From the NCBI GenBank assembly GCA_964023275.1, contig OZ029918.1:37464977-37528976 (forward strand): a stretch of 64,000 bases of DNA, read 5' to 3'. Source of the DNA: Norana najaformis. Its lineage: Eukaryota; Annelida; Clitellata; Crassiclitellata; Hormogastridae. The position numbers were made by a program, and so were the translations under genes. Positions within the stretch are counted from its first letter, which is position 1. Every line of letters starts with the position of its first letter. Below are positions 52,330 to 64,000 of the stretch, piece by piece. Below the pieces are notes generated by a model. The model saw only the letters and a list, made by a program, of their open reading frames with translations. It had not been told where the DNA came from and did no database searches.

Positions 52330-52445
52330 TGTTCTCAGAGCAAGCAGGTCTGCGCTGTACAAAAACCCAGATAAATACTTGCACACAAACATTTTACATT
52401 TGTCCGATCAACCTTCGTTATTGTCTTGCCTGAAATTCTCTTGAG
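52330..52445 (+). promoter_or_regulatory. Possible replacement promoter and leader exon of P450-7
   Basis: The standard promoter block is missing upstream of P450-7. This stretch, about 1 kb before its ATG, has CAGATAAATACTTGC (TATA-like position), then CACACAAACATTTTACATTT and TCCGATCAACC, which loosely resembles the leader exon of the other copies, and a possible donor GAG|GTACGA at 52446. The likeness is weak; it may be chance. Confidence 0.25.
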
Positions 52446-52767
52446 GTACGACTTATAACATGCATTTACTCTTATTTGAAGTTAGTTCATTGCAAATTTA
52501 TATAGTTATCTTATGTAGGGTTGTGTAACAAACTAATCGTCCACCATGATCACTACGCTCCACTGTAGCACCGGACTGTATCACACCAGCTTGACCACCG
52601 TTTTATGGATACTGATCTGGTACCGAAACTGATCGAGCAGTCAGGATCTTGCTGACTTGATTGATATATAGCCTGCGATTAAGATGGTCACTCCGAGAAT
52701 TACATTATGTCACAATCTTAGTCTTGACATCTTTAGCTAAGTAAAATCTAGGCGCACAGTTACTTTA

Positions 52768-52930
52768 TCTAATCTAATCTGATCTGATCTGATCTGATCT
52801 GGTCTGATCTGGTCTGGTCTGGTCTGACCTGATCTGATGTGATCTGACCTGATCTGACCTGAACTGATCTGATCTGATCTGATCTGATCTAATCTAATCT
52901 AGCCTAATCTAATCTAATCTAATCTAAAGG
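52768..52930. repeat. Pentanucleotide tract (TCTGA and variants)
   Basis: About 160 bases of TCTAA, TCTGA, TCTGG and CCTGA units, with the TCTAA form at both ends and the TCTGG form in the middle, upstream of P450-7. Confidence 0.88.
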
Positions 52931-53461
52931 CTTCTATAGCGTCGTTATCCTAAGGCTCAAGGCATCAGTCGATGGTCGCTTCAAGTCAAAATCGCAGTCA
53001 AAAATAAAAAACCGTTGGAGAAGCCGGGTCGAATTCCAGTGGGCCAGATAAACAAGAAACTGAGGCTACGGGTTGTAGGCAAGTTGGGGTTAGTCTCGGT
53101 CACAACAACATGTAGTAGTGGAATTTGACACCAGTCCTCCGTGGCTGGAAACTAACAAATAACAGGCCATATTTTTTTCATTCAAAACATTCATGTCTAT
53201 TTTTGCATCTGTACACTCGTACAAGGTTTATAAAAGAACCTCGCATGTTAAAAGATGCACTCATGATACCAAATCTGAGTCTGGCTTTCAAAATATTTGT
53301 TTCTTAATCATTTTTGCAATGCCATAGCTTTGTAGAAGTTGTTACATTGATTTTTGTCATGTTCTACAATCACCTCAACAAGACAACATTGTAGCGAGGT
53401 TACTGAAGGGTTTTGGATAAAGTGCTTGTATTTAACATTACATAACATTTACCTGCCTCAG

Positions 53462-56400
53462 ATGTTTGACAAAGGCGACTTCTCTGTTGTCGTTACAACG
53501 GTTGCAACGACTGGAATCATCTTCTTAGTTTCCTGGATGAAGCGAAACAGATCGAAGGATGCAGAAAGACGATATCCACCTTCACCATCATATCTTCCAC
53601 TTCTTGGTGCAATTCTTCGTGGAGGAATGAATATGAGTTTGCTACCAGATTACTTCATGAGATTAGCAGAAAAACTTGGGCCTGTGATTTCGTGCAACGT
53701 GGGAGGAAGGTAGGATACAAAATATCGTAGACTCTAGACATCACATCAGCTGTCAAGCCCGGACGGAACTCACTTCCGTCAACCTCACTACCTTCATCGT
53801 ATATGATTCTCAAGACTTGACAGTACTCCACTTAATCTTCTGAATGTCTCACTCAGTCTGTAACGAGGGAAAGAACAGCTTCTGGTGTTGCACCTCTACC
53901 GCTGCTGGCCCCAGACTGTAAATCTTTGCCCACATAAGTTCGCTCTACAGAGGTTGCTCTGGCTATAGTACTCGATCTTAAAACTCATCTTTTGCTGGAG
54001 GTATTCCTCTGTAGGCTTTTTCTATGTTTCCTCGGATTTTTCTCTTCACCTTCGATCGGACTTACCCTGGATTTTGGCATTCGTATCGACATTGCTTAGC
54101 AACGGCTATATGGTAATATCTTGAGCATCATTACAGAGGCGCAGTAGAAAGCCTCGAATTATTATTATTAATATTATCGCAGCATAGGTTCTTCGGCCAA
54201 ACAGGGCACTCAGTAGCTTCATGTTTCAACAGGGTCTATGAAATTAATGATGACTGATGAGGGTTACTGTTTGAACTTCTAGAAATGCAATAAAACTGTT
54301 AGAGGTAAACTATATGAAGAAGAGCTTAGGGCTTTAAGTGTATCCGCTTCCACTACAGCCGTCAAACATGTGTTTAGTTATGGTGGTGTAAAACCAAATA
54401 CTCGTGTATCTAACATCATTGATTAGATAATCACAACTTTAATATTTCTTAAAGGCAATCCTAATGAATGGATATGTCTTATGGCATAATCTGTGAAAAT
54501 AGCTGTTTGATTTAGTCTAAATTCTTCATGATCTCGCAGAAGGTACATGTACTTGAAATCTAACCAAAGCACTTGAGACGTTGAGACCCAAGTAGGCCTA
54601 CTTATATTATAGATATGCTTGAGATTAAAGTACTTGTAGTGAAACTTGTTCTTGAAACCTAAGAATTTTTGATATCTAATACATACATATATACAAACAA
54701 TATATTCGTGTGACCCTTTCCTGTTCGTAAGAATCTGCCCAAACTAACTTCAGCATTAGCATTTAACAATTAATTGACAATCTTTCACTGCGAATGTGTA
54801 TTTTTAAGACTGTTGGTTATTCTCAACGGCAAGAAAGCAATTGCAGAAGTGTTTCGTAGACAATCGGACGTTTTTGCAGACAGATGTGAGTTCTGGACAG
54901 AATCGAATATACACAACCGCAATCTCCGAGGTGTGTTTACCCAGTTACTAAGTTAATGAATATATTTAGCTCTTGACTTCACAATGTGCTGTTTGCCACC
55001 ACAGATATAATTGGCACTCTAGTAATGCAGCGTCGTAATATATTTTATTGTATTGCTTTGAATTATGTTGTATTGAACTGCAATGCAACGCGTTGTAGTG
55101 TATTGTATTGTATTACAACCAAGTTCCTGCATGTGCTATGAAAGTATCGGATTATTAAGCATTGCCAGAACCTTACATAACCATGTCGCTCTGCTTCTGG
55201 ACAAAAGTATAATGTATGGTTTCATAGAGAGTAAGGCAAGAAAAGGAAGACTGCTGGAATTGCTCGACGACCTAGAAGACTAGTGACAAGTTAACGTCCA
55301 CATCTTTTGTCTGGCAGCGCCAGACAGAGAACGCCAGACAGATCACACGTGCCTCAAGTAAAATATTAGTAAATATAATAGTAATTATAAAAATAATTAC
55401 AGTAATAATAAAAATAGTAAAGTTGCAATAGTAGTAATAATAATAAAATAAAAATGTTAATATTAATAATAATAATAGTAATTATTGTAGGCCTAGTAAT
55501 AATAATACCAGTTATACTGGTAGTTGTAGTCGCAGTAGTAGAGATAATATATGAATATGTGTTTCTGAGAAGGGCAAACAAAATTTTGGTAAATCAACGA
55601 TACCTCCATTTTGATTAAACTAGCAACATTTTCTTCTTTCGACTAGGTGTAATTTTCGCAAGATATAATGCTGTGTTTAAGAAGTACCATAAGCTGTGTC
55701 TCACCATCCTCAAGGAGTTCGGGTTCGGAGTCAGCAGCGTTTCTGAGACTCGAATTCTACAAGAAGTGCAATCATTGAACGAGGAAATTCTTCCACTCAA
55801 AGGCCATCCATTCGATCCCAAAATGTTGACTGTTTTATCGACCTTCCGTGTAGTTTCAAGTATTCTGTTCGGTAAGACATTCGCATCGTCGGAGAACTTC
55901 CGCAGGATAGCTGAGGACGTCGGCGAGTATTGGAAAAACATCGATTATTTAATCAACTTCGTCCCTTGTGTGAGATTTCTGCCCAACATCAGTATGAAGG
56001 TTTCTGCAATGGTGCGGCTACACGAAGACATATTGAAATGCATTGAACAGGGAATCGAGTGTACAAAGTCAAAGGAATGCGAACCAACATTCGTCAGTAG
56101 ATTTGTGGAAATTCAAGGGACCGATTATGACCACCAGGACCTGCTCTACATCCTTCGAGATCTGTGCTACGCTAATTTAGATACTCTATCGACAACGTTG
56201 TTGTGGGCATTGGTGGAATTAGCCAACCATCCCGATGTTCAGACCCGCTTTCAAGAAGAAATCGATGACGTGGTACCAGACAACAGGCTTCCTTCACTCG
56301 ATGATAAGCCGCTTTTGCCTTACACGGAGGCTGTGATCCTGGAAGTCATGAGGCAACATGATCTAGTTCCGCTTTTCTTGCCGCGCTTGGCGCTCAAAGA

Positions 56401-58141
56401 CACAATGGTTTTGGGATACTACATACCCAAGGGAAGCATGGTAATCGCTAAATTAAGATTGTTATCAAACTATAACATTACTAAGGCTGCCGAGAAGCAC
56501 CTGCGAGTGTTTCTTCCTTCCTAGCATGTCATGAACATTTTATGGGGCCTACATGTGGCTGATAAAGCCCAATATGGGAATAGGTTGCCATATGAGGCCC
56601 ATGTTGAGAGCCGGCAGGGTTAGAAATAGCGCTATCTAAATGCCGATATACAGACAATATTTCGTGAATCTCTCGGCAGAGCTTTTCATTGTTCTCGGGC
56701 TTGTTTTCTACAATCGGTAAATTAAATTACCCTGAACCTATTCTAAGGACCATAAATTGCTCTTAAACCTCCATAATCACCTAGCAATGTAAGTTAAGAA
56801 CGATGTCTCAGGTTTTCCTTGAACTTATGATATTAAATGACAAGAAGTGTTAAAATGCAGAGCCAATATATTGTGATATAAAGTAAAGGATTATGTAAAA
56901 TAAATTCCAGTGTTCTACAGAGGAACGGAAGGAAGGCCCTGATTTCTTACCTTTAGGGTCTTGAGACGGCAATGGACGAATCACAAGGTCCTGGATAATG
57001 GTCAAGTGCATCGAAGAAATTGCCATTTACTTTTCAGCTTACTCCACTGGTTGGTATAAAAGAATGAAATGCAACGAACAAATGTATTTGTTTATATCTC
57101 CTGTGCCTCTGAAATAAATATGTTTCATTTTAATTCAGTGGCGAATGATATTCATTATGTTCTGGCCAGGTCTCTGCTAACGTTTTCAGTGTTCATATGG
57201 ACCCAAAGTCCTGGAATGACCCGAAGAACTTCAGACCAGAAAGATTCCTGGACGAAGATGACACGATAATTGGAAGTGAAAATATAATCGCATTTGGACT
57301 GGGTATGATTCAACGGTTATATTCTTAGGCATAGATTGAGAACTCCGATAAAAATCCTCAAATTCAACACGCCTAGCCACCTTAGCCTGATTTCCGTTTG
57401 TTTTCTGATCTTCTGTATTTGGAATTAAATTTGCCAAAGCATTAAGAAATTTGACAACGATTTCAGTTTTTGATTTCCTTTGGAGTTGCCTTGTGCACTT
57501 TAGGACTGTTCTCCAGATAAAATTATTAGAATTTATTTCACTTCATTCATTTCATTTTATTACTCCACAAAAGACAACAGCATATAACATACTACATTTT
57601 TAAAAAATCATGTGGTATGGAAGAGGCAATCCCAGAAAGAACCATGTTCAGCTTATTAGGGACATCTACGTCCCTAATAAGCGGAATTATGTCATATTAT
57701 CTAAAATGCATTGACTTGAAGGACTCATATTTCACTGTTAATATGCCAGCTGAACTGATATTATGAAATTTCGTTTTTCTCACCAACCAATACCAATTTT
57801 CAAACCTCAAGATGGTAATTCAGCGTTCTAACAATTTCCAACCTAGCCACATGTATCGGGCATTGCTCTTCACATCTCAAAATTATAATATTTTAAGACT
57901 TCGTTGAATTTAGTTGACCCAATGTCTTTTCTTGTGTCCTGTTCTAGGAAAGCGTTCTTGCCTCGGGGAGATTCTTGCACGTCAAGAGATCTTCCTCTTT
58001 CTCACCAGTCTCGTTCAGCGCTTTGACATCCGACCACCAGAGGGTCAGGACTCGATCAGAGTCAATGAGGTCCGAGGTGGAAGCATATGTCCTTCGGAAT
58101 TTGAAGTTAGATTGATTCCGAGAACGAAGGCCAAAAACTGA
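53462..58141 (+). CDS. P450-7: CYP2-like cytochrome P450, complete, 496 aa
   Basis: Coding exons: 53462-53709, 54809-54930, 55647-56440, 57170-57302 and 57948-58141. The ATG follows the CCTCAG acceptor; an upstream in-frame ATG at 53354 lies in the intron. Exon 1 has one extra codon ([13 protein letters not shown]) and exon 3 one fewer. The I helix is D302-T303 in an unusual context ([10 protein letters not shown]). The SRS5-like region after ExxR is [20 protein letters not shown], quite unlike the others and closer to vertebrate CYP2 (DLVP...KDTM). PERF and the heme loop GKRSCLG (Cys437) are normal. The most diverged intact copy after P450-5. AATAAA at 58633-58638. Confidence 0.92.
55366..55560. 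repeat. AAT-type trinucleotide tract in intron 2 of P450-7
   Basis: Degenerate AATAAT, AGTAAT and AATATT units; it produces a spurious Ile/Thr/Tyr-rich minus-strand frame. Confidence 0.75.
57651..57682. repeat. Perfect 13-bp stem hairpin in intron 4 of P450-7
   Basis: GCTTATTAGGGAC and GTCCCTAATAAGC flank the six-base loop ATCTAC. The preceding 110 bases (from about 57540) are absent from the other copies' intron 4, so the hairpin may be the end of an inserted element. Confidence 0.7.
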
Positions 58142-59760
58142 AGATTTCAAAACATTGCTTTTTAGCAACGAGGCGCTTTGCTGTTGCAAAATACTAAGAT
58201 TCGCAGGAACTCTTCATGTTATAGTTTCACTCTACAGCATATTAAATATTCAGTTATGAATTGGATCTGCATGAGAGATTTTGGGAAGGAGAGGGATCAG
58301 GATAGTTTGTGCAGAAGGAGAGTGTTTTCAGTTTTGAGTGGAAGACCTCTGCAGAGATTGCAAGGGGTAAAGTGATGGTGAGTTTGTATTATGGATGAGA
58401 TAATTGTCGTAGCTATGCACACTAAAGATACGTTTTTCTTTGAATTTCAATTCTGGTCGTATGTCTTTTCTTTACTGCTACCACCCACAAATCGCAGCCT
58501 GAGATTTATGGTTGGCAACTGTGGGGAAATTAATGTGAAACTGTAAAATAATTTGTCAAAGTACATATTTGCTTGACTCCAACACTTTCCATCTTAACAG
58601 CTCGTTCGGCTTAATAGCCTATTGTTTGGAAAAATAAAGAAAACATAAATATTTTGAACCAATACTTTATGAGTTCAGGATTTCTTTAGCTGAGATGCAG
58701 ATTCTGAACTGCAGTCTGTCACTAACAGATTTCATACTGACTTCTGATTCGCTCATGGATACATCTCATAGATTTCATGAATATTAATTAGACTGCTGAT
58801 TCGAAGACCCTGATGATACAAGGTCTAACTTGATCTTTTATTTTGTTTGTAATAAAAAGTCATTATTCCTAAAAATAGGAGCGTGATATTTGTTCACTAG
58901 TAAAATTAGTGTTATTCGTGGAAGTTTAAATATTGCTACTGGTTATTGGTGATAATTAAACAATAATAATTACTAATAATTAAATTATTAGTGAAAATTA
59001 AATTAATCAATCGATTATTTGTATTGTCTTGTATTTCCTTGTTTTATTTAGTAACTAGTTTAACGATACTTCAGTGCACGAATCGATGCTGTCGATGTAT
59101 GTCATCATAGGTCTTCCACGAATTTATGATCCAGGAATTTTAAAGTAGTTCATATTTTTTCCAGGCAATATCCACTCTTTCATAAATTTGTATTGTCTTT
59201 GCAAACGTTTCATAAGTAGGACAAGGAATCATGTTTAAGAAAATATTTCATCTTTCGCCCAGTTGTAGCAAAGATTATCTGGAAAAATATTAGGAACATC
59301 TGAGATGTTATGATGTGTAGCATTGGATGAATTTACACGAAACGACCAAAAAACTTCAGACCTATAAAATTAAGCAGTGTTTCTTATTGACCAAAACAAC
59401 AGTATGCAAATAGCAACTAAAACTATAAATCAGACACAATAGACTCTGTTAATTGATATAATAGACTTGCTAAAGCGAGAGTAGACTCGTGTTACAAAAA
59501 AATACATCTAAACATTTGGTGCAAGAATTTGGTATACTGATTCGCCGAATTTACTAAAATAGCATACACGACAAAGAAACCGAATGCAGTATTCTAACAG
59601 ATATTTAATGTCCGTAATTCCCTGATAGCCGTGCGTCATTTATTAGATTTTACTGGATTTGAAACCGTTGCGTTATTGTTAGGTCGCTCCGCCGAGGTGT
59701 TCACCAAATTTCATTAGCATTCAACTTGTCTATGACGCATCCATCTACCATTCCTGTCTT
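58142..59760. other. Spacer between P450-7 and the P450-8 promoter
   Basis: No gene seen. AT-rich. It holds an AATAAA at 58633, an ATAATTAAATTATTAG palindrome-rich part near 58960-59010, and the recurring spacer motifs CAGGCAATATCCACTCTTTC (59162-59181) and ACTCGTGTTAC (59487-59497). It is the most diverged spacer of the array. Confidence 0.6.
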
Positions 59761-59907
59761 CTGCCCTCAATTTTATCTTAAAATAGCCTGTATTCGCCAT
59801 TCAGCGACCATCAAGCTAGCCTCGCCGTCTGCGTTCGTTGCCCTATTTACACAGCAGACACATTTAGGGCATTCACATATGTAGACCTATCAACAACACA
59901 CGACAAT
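59761..59907 (+). promoter_or_regulatory. Promoter block and leader exon of P450-8
   Basis: TCTTAAAATAGCCTG, TCAGCGACCATC, CCTCGCCGTCTGCGTTCGTTGCCC and a TATA-like CCTATTTACAC keep the common order. The leader exon ends AACACACGACAAT, with a full donor GTAAGT at 59908. The matching acceptor is CTCAG before the ATG at 61470. Confidence 0.62.
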
Positions 59908-60010
59908 GTAAGTATCCCAGTTTCTCGTTCATTTCTTAAATTCATAAAGCGAAATAGTATAATAGCAAGCATCAGCCTAATGTATTTCAGTAAATTTTAA
60001 TCAGATATGG

Positions 60011-60300
60011 GGACGCGAGATAGTCAAATGGCTAGCGTGAAAGAGTATCAACCAAGTGGGTGGAGGTTAAGATCCCCGCCCGGATCTTAACCGTAATCGC
60101 GTATCCCGAGATTTCTACAGCGCCCAACGAACGCCACGCACGGGTACCGACTTATTCAAAGGCGCTCAGTCAAAACAAAATCGATAAGCAAAAAGGGTTC
60201 GGTTCCACATACAGACCAAAAAGTCAGGAAGAGAGATAGCGAGGCAGCTACGGTGGGTGGTGTTTGGGGTTGGAGCGGAAAGGAAGATACGAAAAAGAAG
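60011..60300. mobile_element. SINE head followed by inverted LINE 3' end
   Basis: The SINE-like head has GATAGTCAAATGGCTAGCG (60019-60037) and a poor B box. It is followed by AACCGTAATCGCG, ATTTCTACAGCGCCCAACG and TCAAAACAAAATCGATAAGC, an inverted copy of the common LINE 3' module. Confidence 0.5.
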
Positions 60301-60639
60301 AGGAGTCAGGACGCATAATTCAGCCCAAATTTGACTACTGCAACCCTGTATTGTACATGATCGACTCTTTTCCCTGCACGTACCAAAACTCCCAAACACT
60401 ACCACCTGACTCCAGTTCTCAAATCACTTAATTAGCATAAGGTCTCTTAGTGCCTCCAGTACAAAATTGTATAATATTGTGTTACTTAGAATACCCTTCA
60501 TGCTTCTCAACCCTCTTATAATCGTCCAATAATCACTATCCAACTGCCCAGATCTCTTCGCTCGTCCTCATACTTTTCTTTTTCTCGACATCCAGTCTGG
60601 TCCTCTGTCTAATTCTGCAACCGCTTCTTGACCTGGAGC

Positions 60640-60765
60640 CGAATCTGACACTTCCTGGCTATCAATTTTGTTTTGATTGAGCCTCTGTGAGTAAGCTGAT
60701 CCCCGCGAATTACTTTTCTTTTGGGTGCTGTACAAATCTTTAAATTTACAATTACGGTTGACCCG
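60640..60765 (+). mobile_element. LINE 3' end remnant
   Basis: TCAATTTTGTTTTGATTGAG, TAAGCTGATCCCCGCG, TTTTGGGTGCTGTACAAATC and an ATTTACAATTACGG tail, matching the 3' module in + orientation. Confidence 0.55.
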
Positions 60766-61469
60766 GAACATCAAACTACCAATGAACCAGCCATAACCTC
60801 AGAGCTATTCGCACCCTAGTCGAGCTGACCCTTGACTCAAGCTAATTTTACCCTCGAGTATCTCATATTTAGAGCCACGCATCACTTCAGTTGCCATTTT
60901 CAGTTCACGCCCTCAATTGTATACATAGCATGCACCAGTGCATCAGCGCTGCAGGCCACATACACACTATTTTTGCACACGCGCAAGCCTCTTCAAAACA
61001 TTCCATACAATGTGCATAGTTCATACACATATGCGCTTACATAATAGGCCTAACATAATCATAATCGTAAACTCCAAATTTCTAAAGTGCTACTTAAAAG
61101 CTAAGCCCATGGCACCGGCTTATTCATGAGCGCCGCGTCAGGTCAGTGGTGTTCTCCAAAGATGTCAATCCAGTAAACCGCCATGTCTCATGGTATGCAT
61201 ATATGGGGTTCAAATTCAGATAAATTATGTTAAATTTACATTTATTGACCAGAAGTGTGACCGTAAGAAACGTTGTGCAGTTCCATTAATGTTAAAACTG
61301 ACGAGACAGAAGCTGAAAAGCGAGATCAATGATGCTGAGACGTCCTTGACAGCTAAAACCTCAAAATCATTGTGGGTGTTGGCTCAGCTGTGTTTGAAAA
61401 GAAACTAGTTTATTCACGCCTGTTACGCACCGTAACCTGTCTACGTTATATTACTCTTCCATATCTCAG

Positions 61470-64000
61470 ATGTTTGACATCGGCGAGTTGTCTGTTGTCG
61501 TCAAAACGTTTGCAGCAACTGGAATAATCACCTTCATCCTTCTCTTGATCAAACGAAACGGAAAGAAGGACGCAAGAAGACGATATCCACCTTCATTACC
61601 CATTCTACCACTTCTTGGTGCAACTCTGCGAGGAGGAATGAGCGTCCTGCCAGGCTACTTCATGAAATCAGCAGAGAAACTAGGTCCTGTATTATCAGTC
61701 AGCGTAGGAGGAAGGTAGGAAATAAAGCATGGTATCAATCTTCAGCTCTGGATATGACGTCAGCTGTCAACCTTGAATGGGAATCTACGTGTATGCGAGA
61801 TCCCACCAATGCCGACTTCTCCAATGTCTAAGCATTACTTGCTCAGAAATGATTTTATTGTTGCTGCCATAACTTGAACGAGTTAAACTAGAGTAGGTAG
61901 GGCTTATATGAAGTACTTAAAAGATACTAGTTATATTAATACCTAGATGCATGCATGTATGCATACATACACACATGCATAAAATATGCATAAGTTAGAC
62001 TCTGAACCGCGTTGTATTTTTAAACTTGAAAGAAAATTGCGCAAAATCTTAAGGCCTGTTACTGTTGATTAATTTTTGACCATATGTTTAAATATTTCCA
62101 CTGATCCATTTTTAAGAGCCTATCAAATGAGCTGAAACATGGCTTTCAAACAACATCAGTCATACCAGGTTTTTGCATTTTGAAGCTCGTCACATTCTCA
62201 TCGCCTTAACCCTGCTTTCCAAATCGTCCATTCTTGAAAGAATAGCACTCTCATCGTTCAGCTCATAACTCATTAAACGTTGAATAATCTATACAAACTC
62301 AATGGTGGATTATGTGGACGTGAAAAATATTCCATAAATTCTGTGATTTGGATGGCTTGGCACACAGTTGACACAAAGTATCACTTTTTGAACGCCTCTG
62401 AAGAAGGTCAACGAGTATTATATCAGTCAACGAATTCATGAAATAAGTGACATTGATGATATATATCTTCATTTTGTCACTCTGGGGCACCTGACTCGGT
62501 GAGCAGGTGCATAGGCTGACGCTGTGTCACCGGCATGTAAAAGTGCCCAAAACGTAATCGAACTTTTGTAGCTTCCGCAGAGTTTCAAATGACTAAGTTA
62601 TCTACTAAATATGTGGTTTTCAGACACTTGGTTATTCTCGATAGCAAGGAGGCGATTTCGGAAGCCTTTCTTAGGCAATCGGAAGTCTTTGCCGACAGAG
62701 CTGAATTCTGGACAGAAAGGAATCTTCACAACCGACACCTCCGAGGTATGCTGAACTAGTTACTAAGTAATTGACTATGTTTAAGTTACGGGCTATACAA
62801 CAGATGTAGTGTAGCAGGGTATTGTATTATAGACCACTGTATTGCATTGCATTGTATTAAAATACTACCGAGTTCAGCCAATTATTACAAATTTCGAGGA
62901 ATATTAAAAATTGCGAATACTGTGCATATATTATTTAGCTGAGCTTCTGGACAAAAGATTCATGTCGAGTATAGCAGCGATCGGCATTCGAACCGGCCTT
63001 CTGAAGTTCAAAGGCCAATTGACGTATGCTATGCAAAATGTAGCTAACTGCGTGTTTTCGTTGTATTTTATATACGAGGAATTATTCGTAATATACATAA
63101 TACATAAGATACATGGCATAGTGCACAGTTGACTGAACACGCTTTAGAGTTCGCTATGTCGCAATTACAAAAAGTCGCACTCATTAGCATGCACAGTCTT
63201 CTGATTGTCTTCTACTGAAAATTAAAAGATTTTGCTAAAATTTACTTTAGGTCCAAAATTGAGTACCTGGCTAACTTATTTTTCTTCACTAGGTATAGTT
63301 TTCGCAAGATACAACGATGCTTTTAAGAAGTACAACAAGCTGTGCCTCACCATTCTCAAGGAGTTTGGATTCGGAGTCTACAGCGTCACGGAGGCTCGAA
63401 TTCTTCAAGAAGTGGATTCATTGAATGAGAAAATTCTTAAACTCAAAGGCCATCCATTCGATCTCAAATTGTTGCTTATTTCTTCCACCTTCAGTGTGGT
63501 CTCCAGCATTCTTTTTGGTAAAACATTCGCATCGTCGGGCAACTGCCACAGGATAGCAGAAGAAATCAGTAAGTATTCGGAGCAAATTGAATTTACATTG
63601 AACTTCGTCCCCTTTTTGAGGTTTCTGCCGAACTTCAGGAGAAAGATTTTCGCCATAACGCAATGCCACAGGAACATATTGAAGGGCGTCGAAGAAGGAA
63701 TTGAGTGCAGCAAGTCTAATGAATGCGAGTCAACATTCGTGAGGAGATTTGTGGAAATCCAGGGAACCAGTTATGACGATGAAGACCTGCTCTATATCGC
63801 TCGAGATTTGTGTTTCGGTAGTGCAGAGGCCGTATCTTCAACGTTGCAGTGGGCATTGGTGGAATTAGCCAACCATTCAGAGATTCAGATCCGCTTTCAA
63901 AGAGAAATTGATAACGTGGTACCAGAGGACAGGCTTCCTTCACTCGATGATAAACCGCGTTTGCCTTATTCGGAGGCTGTGATCCTGGAAGTCATGAGAC
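61470..64000 (+). CDS. P450-8: CYP2-like cytochrome P450, 5' part, cut by the window edge
   Basis: Coding exons: 61470-61714, 62624-62745 and 63293 to beyond 64000 (still open at the edge). Exon 3 lacks an early ATG and has no stop in the window, so a simple frame search misses it, but it is open for all 708 bases. The anchor and the hinge [12 protein letters not shown] are normal. Exon 2 reads [24 protein letters not shown]. The I helix reads FGSAEAVSST: the acid (E301) is kept but the threonine is Ala. The frame reaches EVMR of ExxR at the edge. The heme loop is not in the window. The C helix has F and N for W and R. Confidence 0.9.

Larger units (their letters stand above)
59908..61469 (+). 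other. 5'-UTR intron of P450-8
   Basis: Non-coding 1.56 kb with a tRNA-like SINE head (60011-60080), inverted ATTACG-tailed LINE end (60085-60300), + oriented 3' end (60640-60765), and another inverted end (61060-61130). The last 150 bases are shared with the other copies (GACAGCTAAAACCTC). No host gene seen. Confidence 0.58.

Overview
The window is animal (metazoan) nuclear DNA. Genes have several exons with GT-AG introns. Non-coding DNA is full of non-LTR retrotransposon ends, SINE-like pieces and microsatellites, and no bacterial operon structure is seen. The phylum cannot be fixed from the sequence alone; the mix of retroelements and a CYP2-like expansion suggests an invertebrate, possibly marine, but that is a guess.

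The window is a head-to-tail array of cytochrome P450 genes, all on the + strand and most similar to the CYP2 family or clan. From left to right: P450-0 (last two coding exons only), P450-1, P450-2 and P450-3 (complete, 496 aa each, about 7.7 kb apart), P450-4 (pseudogene), P450-5 (492 aa), P450-6 (498 aa), P450-7 (496 aa) and P450-8 (cut by the right edge inside coding exon 3). Every complete copy has the same five coding exons with the same phases: about 245, 122, 797, 133 and 194-200 nt. Exon 1 carries the membrane anchor and proline-rich hinge, exon 3 the C helix through the K helix (ExxR), exon 4 the PERF region and exon 5 the heme-binding cysteine loop. The start codon always directly follows an AG acceptor. 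About 0.9 to 3.5 kb upstream of seven copies lies a conserved promoter-like block ending in a short non-coding leader exon with a donor site, so translation probably starts at the first base of the second exon.

Between genes, the spacers are themselves old tandem copies carrying decayed retroelement ends with ATTACG-type tails, tRNA-like SINE heads joined to reverse-transcriptase C-terminal sequence, an RTE-type LINE end and a hAT-like end. A 3.13-kb spacer block occurs twice (1889-6366 and 34184-37316). The left copy carries a 1.35-kb 5'-truncated CR1/L2-type LINE and the right copy is a clean empty site. The array has also lost parts: P450-4 lacks coding exons 1 and 2 through a 3.7-kb deletion with a 3-bp microhomology and has a stop codon in exon 3. 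A piece of intron 1 from a further lost gene lies at 33735-34183.

The most notable biology is in the proteins. The I-helix acid-alcohol pair used for oxygen activation in ordinary P450s is intact in some copies (ET or DT) but replaced in others (GN, GT, HS, EA). The C-helix WxxxR motif is replaced in every copy. The array may therefore mix ordinary monooxygenases with enzymes of altered chemistry, or with decoys.
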